A stretch of 64,000 nt of DNA from Tenodera sinensis (Eukaryota > Arthropoda > Insecta > Mantodea > Mantidae). Location: the NCBI GenBank assembly GCA_030765045.1, contig CM060970.1, forward strand, positions 48,542,076 to 48,606,075, in the 5' to 3' direction. Made by a program: the position numbers and the translations under genes. The notes beneath the pieces are model-generated. The model had not been told where the DNA came from and ran no database searches. It was given only the letters and a program-made list of their open reading frames with translations. Shown one piece after another: positions 46,301 to 56,465 of the stretch (positions within the stretch are counted from its first letter, which is position 1; each line of letters opens with the position of its first letter).

Positions 46301-46640
46301 ATTTGTTTCCCCACGAGGTTTCTCACTGATGACTCTAGAAATTATTTTCCGAGTACATGCACCATGGTCCATGGCTGGAGAACTGACTCCAACTGGAACT
46401 TCCATGAACTCTTGCCAGTAAGATTTTTGCGTGTAGCTGTACTGTTTTATAAACTTGAGGAAAATGTTTTGTACTACTTATGCATATTCAACAAGGAAGT
46501 AATGAAGTTAAAACACATGTTCCTTACGCGCTCTGTCCTATCGCAACAGCGCTACAACGTAATTAAAACATATAGCCGCCAGGGAACACGCTGAAAGGGG
46601 GAGAGGCGTAATGAGTTGACCAATCGATGAACAAATGCGC
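43306..46640. other. Unassigned DNA, 3.3 kb
   Basis: Only chance-length ORFs (up to 76 codons), with no tRNA-like boxes or LINE/transposase motifs. A C-rich/A-rich stretch at 45,080-45,150 is simple sequence. Confidence 0.4.
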
Positions 46641-46782
46641 AACAATACAAAGGGTGTTTCTTATTCGGTACAGACACCGGTGAGATTGGGTTAGAAATTG
46701 CTTAAAATATGTCGATATAAAATAGAATTAACTGTCGCCACTTTCTTTGAACTTAATGATTAATTTTCAAAAATTATTGCAT

Positions 46783-47236
46783 TTTCGGCATAAAAGTCCT
46801 GTTCACTCTTGATTTCTGTATAACCGTAAGACATAGATCAAATCTTACTATACAAAAATGTAGACTTCATTAAGACACAAATTATGTCCAATGCATTTTT
46901 TTTTTGGTAGAGTGAACCATTTGGAAGATATTATTTATTTGTAAGAGTTTAACAATACTTCTACTTTTCTTAAATGGAAGGTCGTTATTCACTTCATATT
47001 TTTGCCGTGCAAAAGAAGGGAATTCCAAAGCTTTAAAAGTTTTGACTGTCGCTCAAAGCCTACCGTTTTGCCATATTTCCTTTGCATCTATAAGAAAATC
47101 GGCACTAAGGTAATTTCTGTATCTGTCTCGACTAACATGAAGGTAGAGGAATAAGAGCTTGTGAGAATAGTTAAAGAGTAGAGAAAGTCATGTGAGTACA
47201 GCATATAAGAATCGAGAATTAAACAATCTGATAACA
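46783..47236 (-). mobile_element. Repeat family E1, minus-strand 5' half
   Basis: On the minus strand the left end reads TACTCACATGACTTTCTC at about 47,192, followed by TACTCTTTAACTATTCTCAC, and later AGATTTGATCTATGTCTTACGG. It ends near 46,783 without the right end. Confidence 0.65.
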
Positions 47237-47490
47237 CTCACTCCCGCTAAGATACACATCCATGCAGATGAATAAGCATTTCAAAAATACTTACTGAACA
47301 CAAGTAATTTATTCAGTATTGAAAATTACTACTAACCTTTTGGACAGAGGATACAAGTTATCTGCGCTGGCATGTCTAATGGAAGCCATCGCTCTTTGAG
47401 AGTTGCCACACTATGACCTTTGAGAAAGCGCTTTTGTTGCTCTAGTAAAGAGATTGTTCATGAATGCTGGCCATGCTGCTATGTACTTAC

Positions 47491-47698
47491 TCTTTGGGCA
47501 AGATTTTGTTGTTTTGGAGGTGACGTAGAGCTGTTAGGATTAACAATGAAAATGCAATATGAGTAGCCATACAATGGAGCTTCATGCTGGGCTCACAACA
47601 AAGACATCCCGCCACGTTCACTGACAATAGCACGAAGTCCATCCTAAGCTCCGAGAGGCTTCCAAAGGCATGTGCCACGATCGATATTGTTGGTGACA
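47491..47698 (-). CDS. Candidate isolated exon (208 nt), unassigned
   Basis: Minus-strand open frame: SPTISIVAHAFGSLSELRMD, FVLLSVNVAGCLCCEPSMKL, HCMATHIAFSLLILTALRHL, QNNKILPK. It is bounded by an acceptor-like TATTAATATTTCAG and a strong donor GTAAGTAC (CCCAAAGA|GTAAGTAC). Length is 2+68x3+2 nt with a single open frame. GC is clearly above the AT-rich flanks. The segment is hydrophobic with several Cys residues and one possible membrane helix (HIAFSLLILTAL). I do not recognise the family. It could be an exon of a host gene running leftward, or an exon-like repeat fragment. Confidence 0.3.
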
Positions 47699-47702
47699 CT
47701 GA

Positions 47703-48845
47703 AATATTAATAACAATAACAGTGACATAACAGTAATAATAATACCTTTTCCATAGTGGATCCAGATCGCTAACAAATATCTGATTTAATGATCCGCAGC
47801 AGATTCAACATCTCTTGGACATTGTACCGAAATCCCAAATAAAGCTGACATGTGAAAACAAACAAGAAAACTTTTATAGCAGAAATTGTATTAAACTAGA
47901 GGCTTAGGTAATATAAACTGTTGTAAAAGGGAAGGGAATACTTGGCTGTTATCTTAAAATTCTGTGTCTTATTTACGTGAATTTCTCAATCTCTGATATA
48001 TTTTGTTCACGTGAATTTCTCTCTCTACCTTACAAAATATTCTTGCAGACACCTATTCTTCTATGTACTTCTAGTTGATCCAAATAGACTTTACTAAAAA
48101 GTTTCAAATATTTTAGGTATAGAGGATTCGTAATAGAAAGGGGAGAGACATTCAGGGAAATAGAGCATTTCATATATAGTGCTATATTTTAGAGCAAATT
48201 AATATCGACAACTGAAAAATTAACAATTTGTAACACCAATAAACCAAAAGTAACGCACTCTTTGACAACTGGGTGCTTGTAGAACTTTGTTTCAAACAGC
48301 TAAAGCTTTTGTTTTCGAAGATACTGAAAAAAATATTGACTGATTAAAGCCAAACACGATGGACAATCCAGCGAAATTAAATATTAAAAAAACAACTTTC
48401 ATCTTCATTCTATAAAAGCATGGGACTAAAATGCAAAAAATTGAAAGCTTTAGAATCTAGAATAAAAGACAGACCTAAAAGTGGATGGGAAGATAACATA
48501 ATCACATCTAAAGAGTATGCAAATTAAAATAACTGGCGTAAACTGTTCAGAAACTTTCAGTCAATGAAGTTGTAGTTGTTGAGGAGGAAGAGGGTGTAAG
48601 AAATACATTCTTAGTGGTAAGGGTTAAAAAACGTGCGAGCTTTATACATATTGAGGATTCACCTTCCCAAACGAGGTAACCATTTGTTGAAAATTGTTGA
48701 AGATCAAATATACAATTTATGTAATGGATGTACAGTTAACTCTACTTTTTATAATTATAACACAATATACTTAATATGTTCTGTAATAATTCGCAGAATT
48801 TTATATTTTGTGTACTCCAAATTAATCGAAGGCAACAATATGTGC
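47703..48845. other. Unassigned AT-rich DNA
   Basis: No clear features. A short stretch near 47,990-48,150 weakly recalls E1. Confidence 0.3.
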
Positions 48846-48849
48846 TAGG

Positions 48850-49712
48850 TGCACAAAATGAATTTAGCAAAATGCACTGTTTGGGACCATCTGTTTATCG
48901 TCTTAGGGGTCTCGCAATGGGTGAGGGATGATTACTAACAAATGAACTGCTTGACAATTGCAAGACCCGGCTAGAAGCGTGGCGCTGTAATGAGGATAAG
49001 GAAAGGTGGGGGGAGGGAGTATACCCGCCTGGTCTTCTAGAAAAGCTACATTTTAATTTTCTTTAGACTTATCTCCAAATTCTAATACATATTATGGAAA
49101 ATGTTGCAAATGTGCGTGAAGTAAACGGTTCTGTATTATAAGAAACTTTAAATTTGTCCTTAGAATTACAAAAACGTGCAAGGCTTTACAGAAAACAATG
49201 CAATACTACATTGAAAAGTATAACAACTTTTACTCCTACAAATCTTCCCTATATTTATACAGGAATTAAAATTCGCATCTAAATAGCTTGCTTGTCTATT
49301 ACGTTATATTATACAGTTTGAGCCTTGGAATGAAGACTTTTCTTCTAATACCTATGCAATAAACCACCCTTCTTGGGTGGCATTAAAATCTAATTACATT
49401 TCTGTGAATCGGCACAGTTTCTGAAATTTGTCGAACTGTTACCAGCCTGCCATATACCAAAAGTACGGCCACATGTAGTTTCTGATATATACGATATGGT
49501 GTGTGAAAGTTATAATTTAATGAGTGACGATTTAGTAAGCCATCATAAATATCTCCATTGCATGCCGACATGTCATTGGTTATAACTATGTCTTGCCGGT
49601 AGCGTGAATGCTGCTGTCATTGGAGTAAAGAGAGGGAACGAAAGGGTAACTGCGAAAGCCTCGTTGAATAACCATGATATCCTTGCATTTCAATAAATTC
49701 GCTTTCTTTAGC
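48850..49712 (+). repeat. Dispersed repeat D3, copy 1
   Basis: Direct, collinear match to 55,480-56,465. Landmarks are GCACTGTTTGGGACCATCTG, GCGTGGCGCTGTAATGAG, TTATCTCCAAATTCTAATAC, TTCCCTATATTTATACAGG, CTATGCAATAAACC, CAGTTTCTGAAATTTGTCGAA and GAAAGCCTCGTTGAATAACC. It lacks the SINE found in copy 2, so CCTCGTTGAATAACCATGATA (about 49,659-49,679) is the empty site. No coding capacity was seen. Confidence 0.7.
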
Positions 49713-50805
49713 TGACTGCTGTGCCAGTGACATCTCGAGCAGGGTATCTTATTTGAAGGCCGAAACAAAGAAACCCTTCGACGCAGGGTTATCTTCTCGA
49801 AGGAGCAGAAGTATAGCTACCATTCTGGGGCGGATGAGTGTCTGATTTTGCATATAGATTTGCTCAGTAATGAAGGATATTGAATGCGGAGTGCTGTTCA
49901 AGGCTTCTCGTGGCTGCAGTGAGGACAAGCGTCCGTAACAAGATGTAAGCGCAGAATTCCGTCTAGTATTTACAGCACAATGCTGGGCAACATACCACGC
50001 AGAACACAAACTGAAGTGGAATGTTCCATCCCTACTAGCTGATTCTCGAGTCATTGGATTAGCATTTATAAGCAGCCTTGGAGAGCTTTCAGGAAGGACA
50101 GTTTACACGTGTGCGCACGAGAAGACATTCTTGAAACCAAAATAAGTTTTCAGAACACACTCCGGATATTTAGCACCTGTGTGATGCAAACTCAGCAAGT
50201 CATATAGTCATCACCAGGGCCCAGATGTTTATGACCTAAAAATGTTAGAAATATGCAAGCACTTATGACCGAAAAAAATGAAAATAAATGACCTAAAATT
50301 TGTTGGGTGCTTTTCCGAAATCTTCAAATGTTCAATCTAGCGCACACAATCATAAATATTGTGGTTTGAATTTAATTACTCAATCCAGAACTGACCTTCA
50401 GCTCTGCACAGAACGAAATGTCACATTTTGAAGGGCGATCAGAAAGAATTACAATGGCAATTACATACATTTTAAAGTTTTTAAAAAGGCACCACTACAT
50501 TTCTGAGAATTCAAATTATGGAAGCAATTGACCTTGGCAGGAAACCTGACAACAAGCATACTAAACTATCAGTGCTCTTTTTGCATGTCACTTTCTATGC
50601 GTCTGTCTCTTTCTCTACAGTACAGTTTACCCTCAAAATTCGCGGAAACATACAATTCTAAGGAAGATAATTGTAAGAAATATTACAGACAAGAATTAGT
50701 GGATATGAAAAATTGGTTTTGGGACGATTGCAAGCACATATGTGAAACTGGAATAGAAACATGACAAAAATATAAAAATTTAAGAGAAAATATGACTGTC
50801 GCCCA
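49713..50805. other. Unassigned DNA
   Basis: A 101-codon minus-strand ORF (49,749-50,054) and shorter ones have no recognised domain. 'ATGACCTAAAA' recurs at about 50,229 and 50,290, which may be part of an unidentified repeat. Confidence 0.3.
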
Positions 50806-50882
50806 GCTGCTGCGTCCCCCACCTCTGCCCACTACAGGCGTCATTGGTGGGATGTAGCACTGGAGGGTGGGACGTGGCAGAA
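50806..50882 (-). mobile_element. SINE (family S3), fragment of body
   Basis: GCTGCTGCGTCCCCCACCTC, TGCCCACTACAGGCGTCATT and GGTGGGATGTAGCACTGG match 56,257-56,313 in the S3-like SINE. The rest is missing. Confidence 0.55.
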
Positions 50883-51721
50883 AATATAATGGCGGGTGGC
50901 TCAACACATCCAATCAGAGGCTTGCGGTGTGTATAGTTGAACACGCTGTGAAATCATGCTGTAAAGCCGGTAATATAAATATTTACGCCCACGAAATTCA
51001 TTTGTACAACAGGAAGAGAATATGGTCGAGCATCAATCGCCATTAAATTCTGTGTGTCGTAAAATAATTGACACAACGTAAAAGTTCATTGGCATTTGAT
51101 TTTCCTGTTTTGTGTACAAAAGATACATTTACGGAATGATCATTCTTTTACATTTTACACACATACCTAAAGTAGAAATATTGCATCCGATCTAAAAATA
51201 TTAAGCCTTACATGATGAGGATCATAGGTAGCGTACAAAACATATGTATTATTTAACATGAGAGGCGCGGTGCTTCACACAAGAATTATTTCTAACTTAC
51301 ATTGAATGTTTTTACAGTTGTGTGAAACAGAGGTCTCAAGTCATCCCAAATACATTTTATTTTTTCTTGCAAAGTAGGCGCTTCCTTACTGACCTTTTAC
51401 GAATTATGAGTTTTGCTAAGCTACTCCTACTGCCAAATGAGCCTAGTATCCCCGATGCAATCATTAGCAATATAATGGTGAAGCTTAATACGTGACAATA
51501 GTAAAAGGTAGACTGCACCCGTCAACCAAGGAGTCTCCTGGTGTCCACGAGGATACCCCTTCCTTTGAGCAATCATGCGCATCAACTGTCTGGTACCGCC
51601 ATTCACCACGAAACCTAGAAGAATGAACATTTCTACAAAACGATAACAAATGTAAAACAATAAAAGCGTAAGGTATCCTCCTTTCATGAAGTTATTCATA
51701 CAGGAAGAGTAGTTCCCGAGA
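50883..51721. other. Unassigned DNA
   Basis: No recognised feature before the foldback element. Confidence 0.3.
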
Positions 51722-52324
51722 TATACCGGGTGGAAGGTACTGTCTCAGATATACGTTAACCAGATATTCTACACGAGTTTAACAATGGCACCTAGTGGAT
51801 TATAGATATAGAACTGTAAGTTAATCAACTAATATTTTGAGGGAAAGTTTAGATTGGATTTTTGGGCAAAAAATTGATTTGTTTTGGGTAGAGACCCTTG
51901 TCGAATTTTGCTTAAATAGGTTAAAAATTGATGGATCATTTAGACGATATTTCATGATCCATTTTATTTTACTGTTATTTAGTTTTCCAGTACAATTATT
52001 GTCAATAAAGAAGCATTTCGCCGAAGAAAACTAATTTGTGTCAAATATTTGGAGCCATCTAGCTTCTGGACGAATGGATATAAATGGTTTATTTCACTAA
52101 CTGTCGCGCAAACATTGGACAGTGCTGTAATGTCTATTTTAATTGGAATTAATTTAGTCTCAATTTAATGTTTATGTGACGTTGCCAACTCTCTTAGAAA
52201 TTAAGCATTGTACGACATTTTAACATTAAATTGTGACTAAATTTGAGTTAAGGTATAAATACATTACAAATTGTTTACATAACGTCTGCGTGACAGTGAA
52301 ATATATTTCATATATAATTACTAA

Positions 52325-52910
52325 CTACTACTTCACTCAATTTATCATCATTTCTTCAGCATTTATTGGAGCAATTGGAGGTTTAAATCAAATTTCTTTA
52401 CGAAAAATCGTATCTTTCTCCTCCATTAATCACATCAGATGAATATTAACTATAATTATAGGATCAAACTTATGATTAATATACTTTACAATTTACACTA
52501 TTAATATTATTTCAATTATTTCAATAACAGCTATAATCAATTTATCCTACATTTCATAAACCTTTAACTCAATAAACAATAAAAAAATTACTAAATTTAC
52601 CCTATTCATTGCAATATTAACACTTGGGGGTTTACCTCCCTTTTTAGGATTCTTCCCTAAGCGAATTTCAATTCAATTTATAGCCCAAAATTTAATAATT
52701 ATTACATCAAATATTTTAATTATATCCTCTCTTTTAACTCTATATTACTACATACGAATTATATACACAACACTAATAATAAGAAATTCAGAAGTTATAT
52801 GAACAATTTCAATTTACCCAAACAATGCATATTCAAAAATAATTATATTCTCATTATCCATTCTACTGTTAGGAATAATTAGATGTACTTTAAGTTTGTG
52901 AATATACTAA
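52325..52910 (+). pseudogene. nad2: nad2 (NADH dehydrogenase subunit 2), 3' part, NUMT
   Basis: With the invertebrate mitochondrial code the frame reads SSAFIGAIGGLNQISLRKIV, SFSSINHIRW and later TLGGLPPFLGFFPK. This is the conserved ND2 segment 'IGA-GGLNQTSLRK...SSI-H-GW...LGGLPPF-GF-PK'. The N-terminal roughly 45% of the protein is missing at the left insertion edge. TAA at 52,557-52,559 interrupts the frame (SYIS*TFNS), and the natural stop is at 52,908-52,910, overlapping trnW. In a mitochondrion the product is a membrane subunit of complex I; here it is non-functional. Confidence 0.9.
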
Positions 52911-52977
52911 GGCTTTAAGTTAAATAAAACTAATATCCTTCAAAGTTATAAATAAAGTAGTTTATCTTTAAGTCTTA
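52909..52977 (+). pseudogene. trnW: trnW (mitochondrial tRNA-Trp, UCA), NUMT copy
   Basis: The 69-nt cloverleaf has acceptor AAGGCTT pairing with AAGTCTT (one G-T) and anticodon TCA in loop CTTCAAA. It starts at the last two bases of the nad2 stop. The 3' end overlaps trnC on the other strand, as usual in insects. Confidence 0.85.
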
Positions 52978-53033
52978 GTATTAATTTACACCACAAGAAT
53001 TGCATTCTAGTATCATTTCATGAATATAAGACC
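52970..53033 (-). pseudogene. trnC: trnC (mitochondrial tRNA-Cys, GCA), NUMT copy
   Basis: Minus-strand acceptor GGTCTTA pairs with TAAGACT; anticodon GCA lies in loop context ATGCAAT. It overlaps trnW by about 8 nt, the standard insect arrangement. Confidence 0.8.
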
Positions 53034-53038
53034 TTACT

Positions 53039-53104
53039 TGGCAAAAGAATTACATCTCCTTAATAGATTTACAACCTACTACCTATTTAATCTGTCATTT
53101 TACC
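53039..53104 (-). pseudogene. trnY: trnY (mitochondrial tRNA-Tyr, GUA), NUMT copy
   Basis: Minus-strand acceptor GGTAAAA pairs with TTTTGCC; the anticodon loop contains GTA (TTGTAAAT). It directly precedes cox1. Confidence 0.8.
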
Positions 53105-53106
53105 TT

Positions 53107-54652
53107 ATTAACCTTTTCATCCTGCAACAATGATTATTCTCAACTAATCACAAAGACATCGGTACATTATACTTCATTTTTGGTGCTTGAGCAGGAATAT
53201 TAGGAACATCATTAAGAATTTTAATTCGAACTGAACTAGGACAACTCTAGGCTCTCTTATTGAAGATGACCAAATGTATAATGTCATCGTCACTGCTCAC
53301 GCTTTCATTATAATTTTCTTCATAGTAATACCAACTATAATTGGTGGGTTTGGAAATTGACTTGTACCTCTTATATTAGGGGCTCCAGATATAGCTTTCC
53401 CTCGAATAAATAATATAATATTTTGACTTTTGCCACCATCGATTTTACTATTATTAATTAGAAGAATAGTAGAAAGAGGGGTGGGTACAGGTTGAACTGT
53501 TTATCCTCCTCTTTCAGCTAGAATTGCTCATGCAGGTCCTGCAGTAGACTTAACAATTTTTTCCCTACATCTTGCAGGTATACCAAGAATTATAAGAGCT
53601 GTAAACTTTATTACAACTATAATTAATATAAAACCACTTTATATAAATCAAACACAAGTTCCTCTTTTTGTATGATCTGTAGGTATTACTGCTTTACTTT
53701 TATTATTATCATCACTTCCTGTACTCGCAGGAGCAATTACCATGCTCTTAACTGATCGAAATCTTAATACTCCATTCTTCGACCCTGCAGGAGGAGGAGA
53801 CCCAATTCTGTATCAACATTTATTCTGATTCTTTGGTCACCCCGAAGTATACATTTTAATTCTACCAGAATTTGGTATAATTTCACATGTTATCTCTCAT
53901 GAAAGAGGGAAAAAGGAAGCATTTGGAAATTACGGTATAATTTGAGCTATATCAGCAATTGGTTTCTTAGATTTTGTTGTTTGAGCTCATCATATACTCA
54001 CAGTCGGGATAGACGATGACACACGAGCATACTTCACAGGAGCAACTATAATTATTGCAGTACCAACAGGAATTAAAATTTTTAGTTGATTAGCAACAAT
54101 ATATGGCTCAAAGGTAATTTATACCCCTGCCTCCCTCTGAGCCTTAGGATTTATTTTCTTATTTACTGTAGGAGGCTTAACAGGGGTAATTTTAGCTAAC
54201 TCAGCTATTGATATTATTCTTCATGACACTTAAGTAGTAGCACATTTCCACTATGTTCTTTCAATAGGAGCTGTCTTTGCTATTATAGCAGGATTTGTTC
54301 ACTGATATCCTTTATTTACAGGATTAACAACAAATCCTACCTGATTAAAAAGCCAATTTTTCACTATATTTGTAGAAGTTAATTTAACATTCTTCCCTCA
54401 ACACTTTTTAGGGTTAGCAGGAATACCACGACGATATTCAGACTACCCCGACGCTTACACTTCATGAAATATCTTAACAATTGGATCAATAATTTCTTTC
54501 GTTGCTGTAGTAATATTTATTTTCATTCTATGAGAAAGAATGAGATCAAATCGACCAGTCTTATTCTCATCTCAAATAGCTCAGTCGAATGAGTTCACAA
54601 TTTCCCACATGCGGAACATACATATAATGAATTAACCCTTATTACAAAATAA
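53107..54652 (+). pseudogene. cox1: cox1 (cytochrome c oxidase subunit I), near full-length NUMT pseudogene
   Basis: Nearly the whole COI protein is readable with the mitochondrial code: QQWLFSTNHKDIGTLYFIFG near the start; [40 protein letters not shown] (His ligand region); VVWAHHM (HH heme/copper ligands); VAHFHYVLSMGAVFAI; HFLGLAGMPRRYSDYPDAY. The C-terminal HAEHTYNELTLITK then stop at 54,650-54,652 shows the true end. Lesions are a net +2 insertion near 53,244-53,251 (normally LGQPGSLIED), TAA at 54,231 replacing the Tyr codon of HDTYYVVAHFHY, and a 1-bp loss near 54,585-54,590 before the EW(V)HNFPHAEH tail. Length matches the usual 511-515 codons. In mitochondria this is the catalytic subunit of complex IV; here it is dead. 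Confidence 0.95.
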
Positions 54653-54662
54653 TTTCTATTAT

Positions 54663-54690
54663 ATAATGTGGCGGAATAGTGCCACATTAT
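54663..54690. repeat. Perfect 10-bp-stem hairpin at the right NUMT junction
   Basis: ATAATGTGGC and GCCACATTAT flank the 8-nt loop GGAATAGT, immediately after the mitochondrial segment and before FB1 sequence resumes. FB1 copy 1 has no equivalent, so it may have arisen at the junction. Confidence 0.8.
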
Positions 54691-54867
54691 ATCCATTCGC
54701 TTAGATGGCTCCAAATATTTTACATAATTGTAATTTTTTTTTTTTTGCCGAAACAGTTCCTTATATCCATTACAGTTGCCAATATTTGTTACACTGGTGT
54801 AAAATCCCTGGTTAACGTATGCTCGAAGCAGCACCTTCCACCCGGTATAAGAAGAAAAACTAACATG

Positions 54868-55375
54868 TTTCCTTTTTACATATTAATATAGACAACACAG
54901 AAGCGTGCGTAATGCATTGTTTGTGTTGAGACCTTTGGGAAACGGAAGAGATTTGTTGCGGTGTTGCAGTCCCTAATGTGCCAAAGATGTCACCTGCCTG
55001 AGCAATTTTGTGCAGGGCACTTGCTGATTTACTAGGAGCACCATAATGTGATACTGACTCCCCTAGAGCAATTTGTGGCAACACCGTATCGGTTCTGCTG
55101 TTAATTAGCGGCCATGTAGTTCCTGTAATTAAAGCATTTGGGTTCGATTCTGCCTTACTGCTATCTCCAAGGAGAGGTTCTGTTGTCCGTACAGAATAAG
55201 CAAATCTTCCCTCGCAGACAGCCGCAGTCATTAAGGCAGAAACCAAAACAAGAATTGATGTATTGCAACTGGCAATGGAGATATGTTGTGGTGCACCGCA
55301 ACATTGATGGGCCCGTGTTTCAGATTGTATCTGCAATTTTTGGCTCAAAGCACATGAGATGGTCATCAGCAGCAT
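54868..55375 (-). CDS. Unassigned 171-codon ORF
   Basis: This is the longest open frame in the window that is not explained by simple repeats. It reads, in part, TRAHQCCGAPQHISIASCNT, SILVLVSALMTAAVCEGRFA, NALITGTTWPLINSRTDTVL, PQIALGESVSHYGAPSKSAS and FGTLGTATPQQISSVSQRSQ. It is Ser/Thr/Ala-rich with one short hydrophobic stretch (SILVLVSALMTAAV) and no motif I know. An acceptor-like TTGCAG precedes IQSETR at about 55,344. It begins 18 bp beyond the FB1 right end and GC is higher than in its flanks. It may be an exon, a transposon-derived ORF, or chance. No promoter or second exon was found. Confidence 0.25.
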
Positions 55376-55479
55376 AACACGGTTTAGGCCTGTTGGTCTG
55401 TTCCTACCTTAGAGTACGTCGAATTGATACATATCTACGACAGATATTCTCGTAGCCTCTTGTTTGTAGGTTTGTACAT

Positions 55480-56465
55480 AAAACAAATTTAGTAAAGTGC
55501 ACTGTTTGGCACCATCTGTTTCTTATCGTCTTGAACTACTTGACAGTTGCAATACGGGGCTAGAGGCGTGGCGCTGTAATGAGTACAAGGAAACGTGGGA
55601 GAGGGGGCCTCGTAGAAAAGTCGCGTTGTAACTTTCTTTAGCTTTATCTCCAAATTCTTAATGCCTAGCATGTAAAAGGTTGCAAATAAAATGAACAGCC
55701 TTTTTTATTGGGTTAAATGGTTCTTTAGCCTTAGAATCACAAACACGCAAAGCTTTACAGTAAACGTTAACGCAATATTCTATTGAAAAATATAAAAACG
55801 TTTGTTTCCACAAATTTTCCCTATATTTATACTGGAATTCAAATTCTTGTCGAAGCAGCTTTAAACATGTTTCTCTATTATAGCGTTTTTGGCCACGAAT
55901 GAAAGGTTTTCTTTTAATACGTATGCAATAAACCGCCTTTCGTGGGTAGCATTGCAATTTAATTAAATTTCTGTGAGTTTGCACAGTGCTGAAATTCGTC
56001 GAACTGTGTTACCAGCTTGCCATAGGCAACGGTAGCTTCTGATGTATACGACATGCTGTGAATCAAACAGTTGAGCTTAATGAGTGACCAGAAAGAATCG
56101 ATACTTTTCTTTCAGGCCGACGTATCATAGCATGAATAGTGCTGTCACTGAGACGAGTAAAGAGGGGAAAGAAAGGGAAGCTACGAAGGCCTCGTTAAAC
56201 AATCATGATAAACTAAACTCCGGCACGACAGCCCATGAAGGGCCAAGTTCTACCGCCCAGTCGCTGCGTCCCTCACCTCTGCCCACTACATGCGTCATTG
56301 GTGGGGTGCAGTACTGGTGGTCAGCGCCCTGAGCCCTCCCGCCCAGTTATGCGGTCTTCTGGTACTTCTCCATCAAGTAGCTCTTCAATTGGTCCCCCCG
56401 GACCTAACGAAGCTAAGTGTACCCCGTGAACAACCATGATACTCTTGCATTTTACTAAATTCGTT
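55480..56465 (+). repeat. Dispersed repeat D3, copy 2 (with SINE insertion)
   Basis: Collinear with 48,850-49,712 at roughly 75-80% identity by eye. It is interrupted by the S3-like SINE at 56,211-56,428 and resumes with CATGATACTCTTGCATTT. Confidence 0.7.
56198..56441 (-). mobile_element. SINE (family S3-like) insertion in D3, with target duplication
   Basis: Body 56,211-56,428 includes the reverse-strand landmarks GGGTACACTTAGCTTCGTTAG and GGGGGGACC of family S3. The tRNA-like head is missing. It is flanked by AACAATCATGATA (56,198-56,210) and AACAACCATGATA (56,429-56,441), a 13-bp target duplication with one difference. The uninterrupted paralog at about 49,667-49,679 confirms the insertion. 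Confidence 0.8.

Larger units (their letters stand above)
52311..54667 (+). other. Nuclear mitochondrial insertion (NUMT): nad2-trnW-trnC-trnY-cox1
   Basis: Continuous mitochondrial-like DNA in ancestral insect order starts inside nad2 and ends just after the cox1 stop. TGA in Trp positions, ATA in Met positions and AGA in Ser positions show invertebrate mitochondrial coding, which would be unreadable in the nucleus. Both flanks are nuclear foldback-element sequence. The 8-bp word TATATAAT occurs at both edges (52,311-52,318 and 54,660-54,667), compatible with microhomology or a target duplication, though AT-rich sequence makes chance likely. The few lesions indicate a fairly recent transfer. 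Confidence 0.9.
51722..54850. mobile_element. Foldback element FB1, copy 2, carrying a mitochondrial insertion
   Basis: The outer ends are inverted: TATACCGGGTGGAAGGTACTG at left (51,722) and its complement CAGCACCTTCCACCCGGTATA at right (ending 54,850). Subterminal matches continue inward: ACGTTAACCAG with the right-side CTGGTTAACGTA; TTGCCGAAAC; and GAGCCATCTAGC with TAGATGGCTCC. The inner palindrome (GATATAAATGGTTTATTTCACTAACTGTCGCG) matches copy 1. About 2.3 kb of mitochondrial DNA replaces or splits the inner right part. TA lies at both outer ends, compatible with a TA target duplication. No transposase is encoded. Confidence 0.75.

Noticed and set aside
52311..54667. Piece of the actual mitochondrial genome (assembly contamination)
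   Set aside because: Both flanks are nuclear repeat sequence that pairs across the insert, and the genes carry frameshifts and stops.
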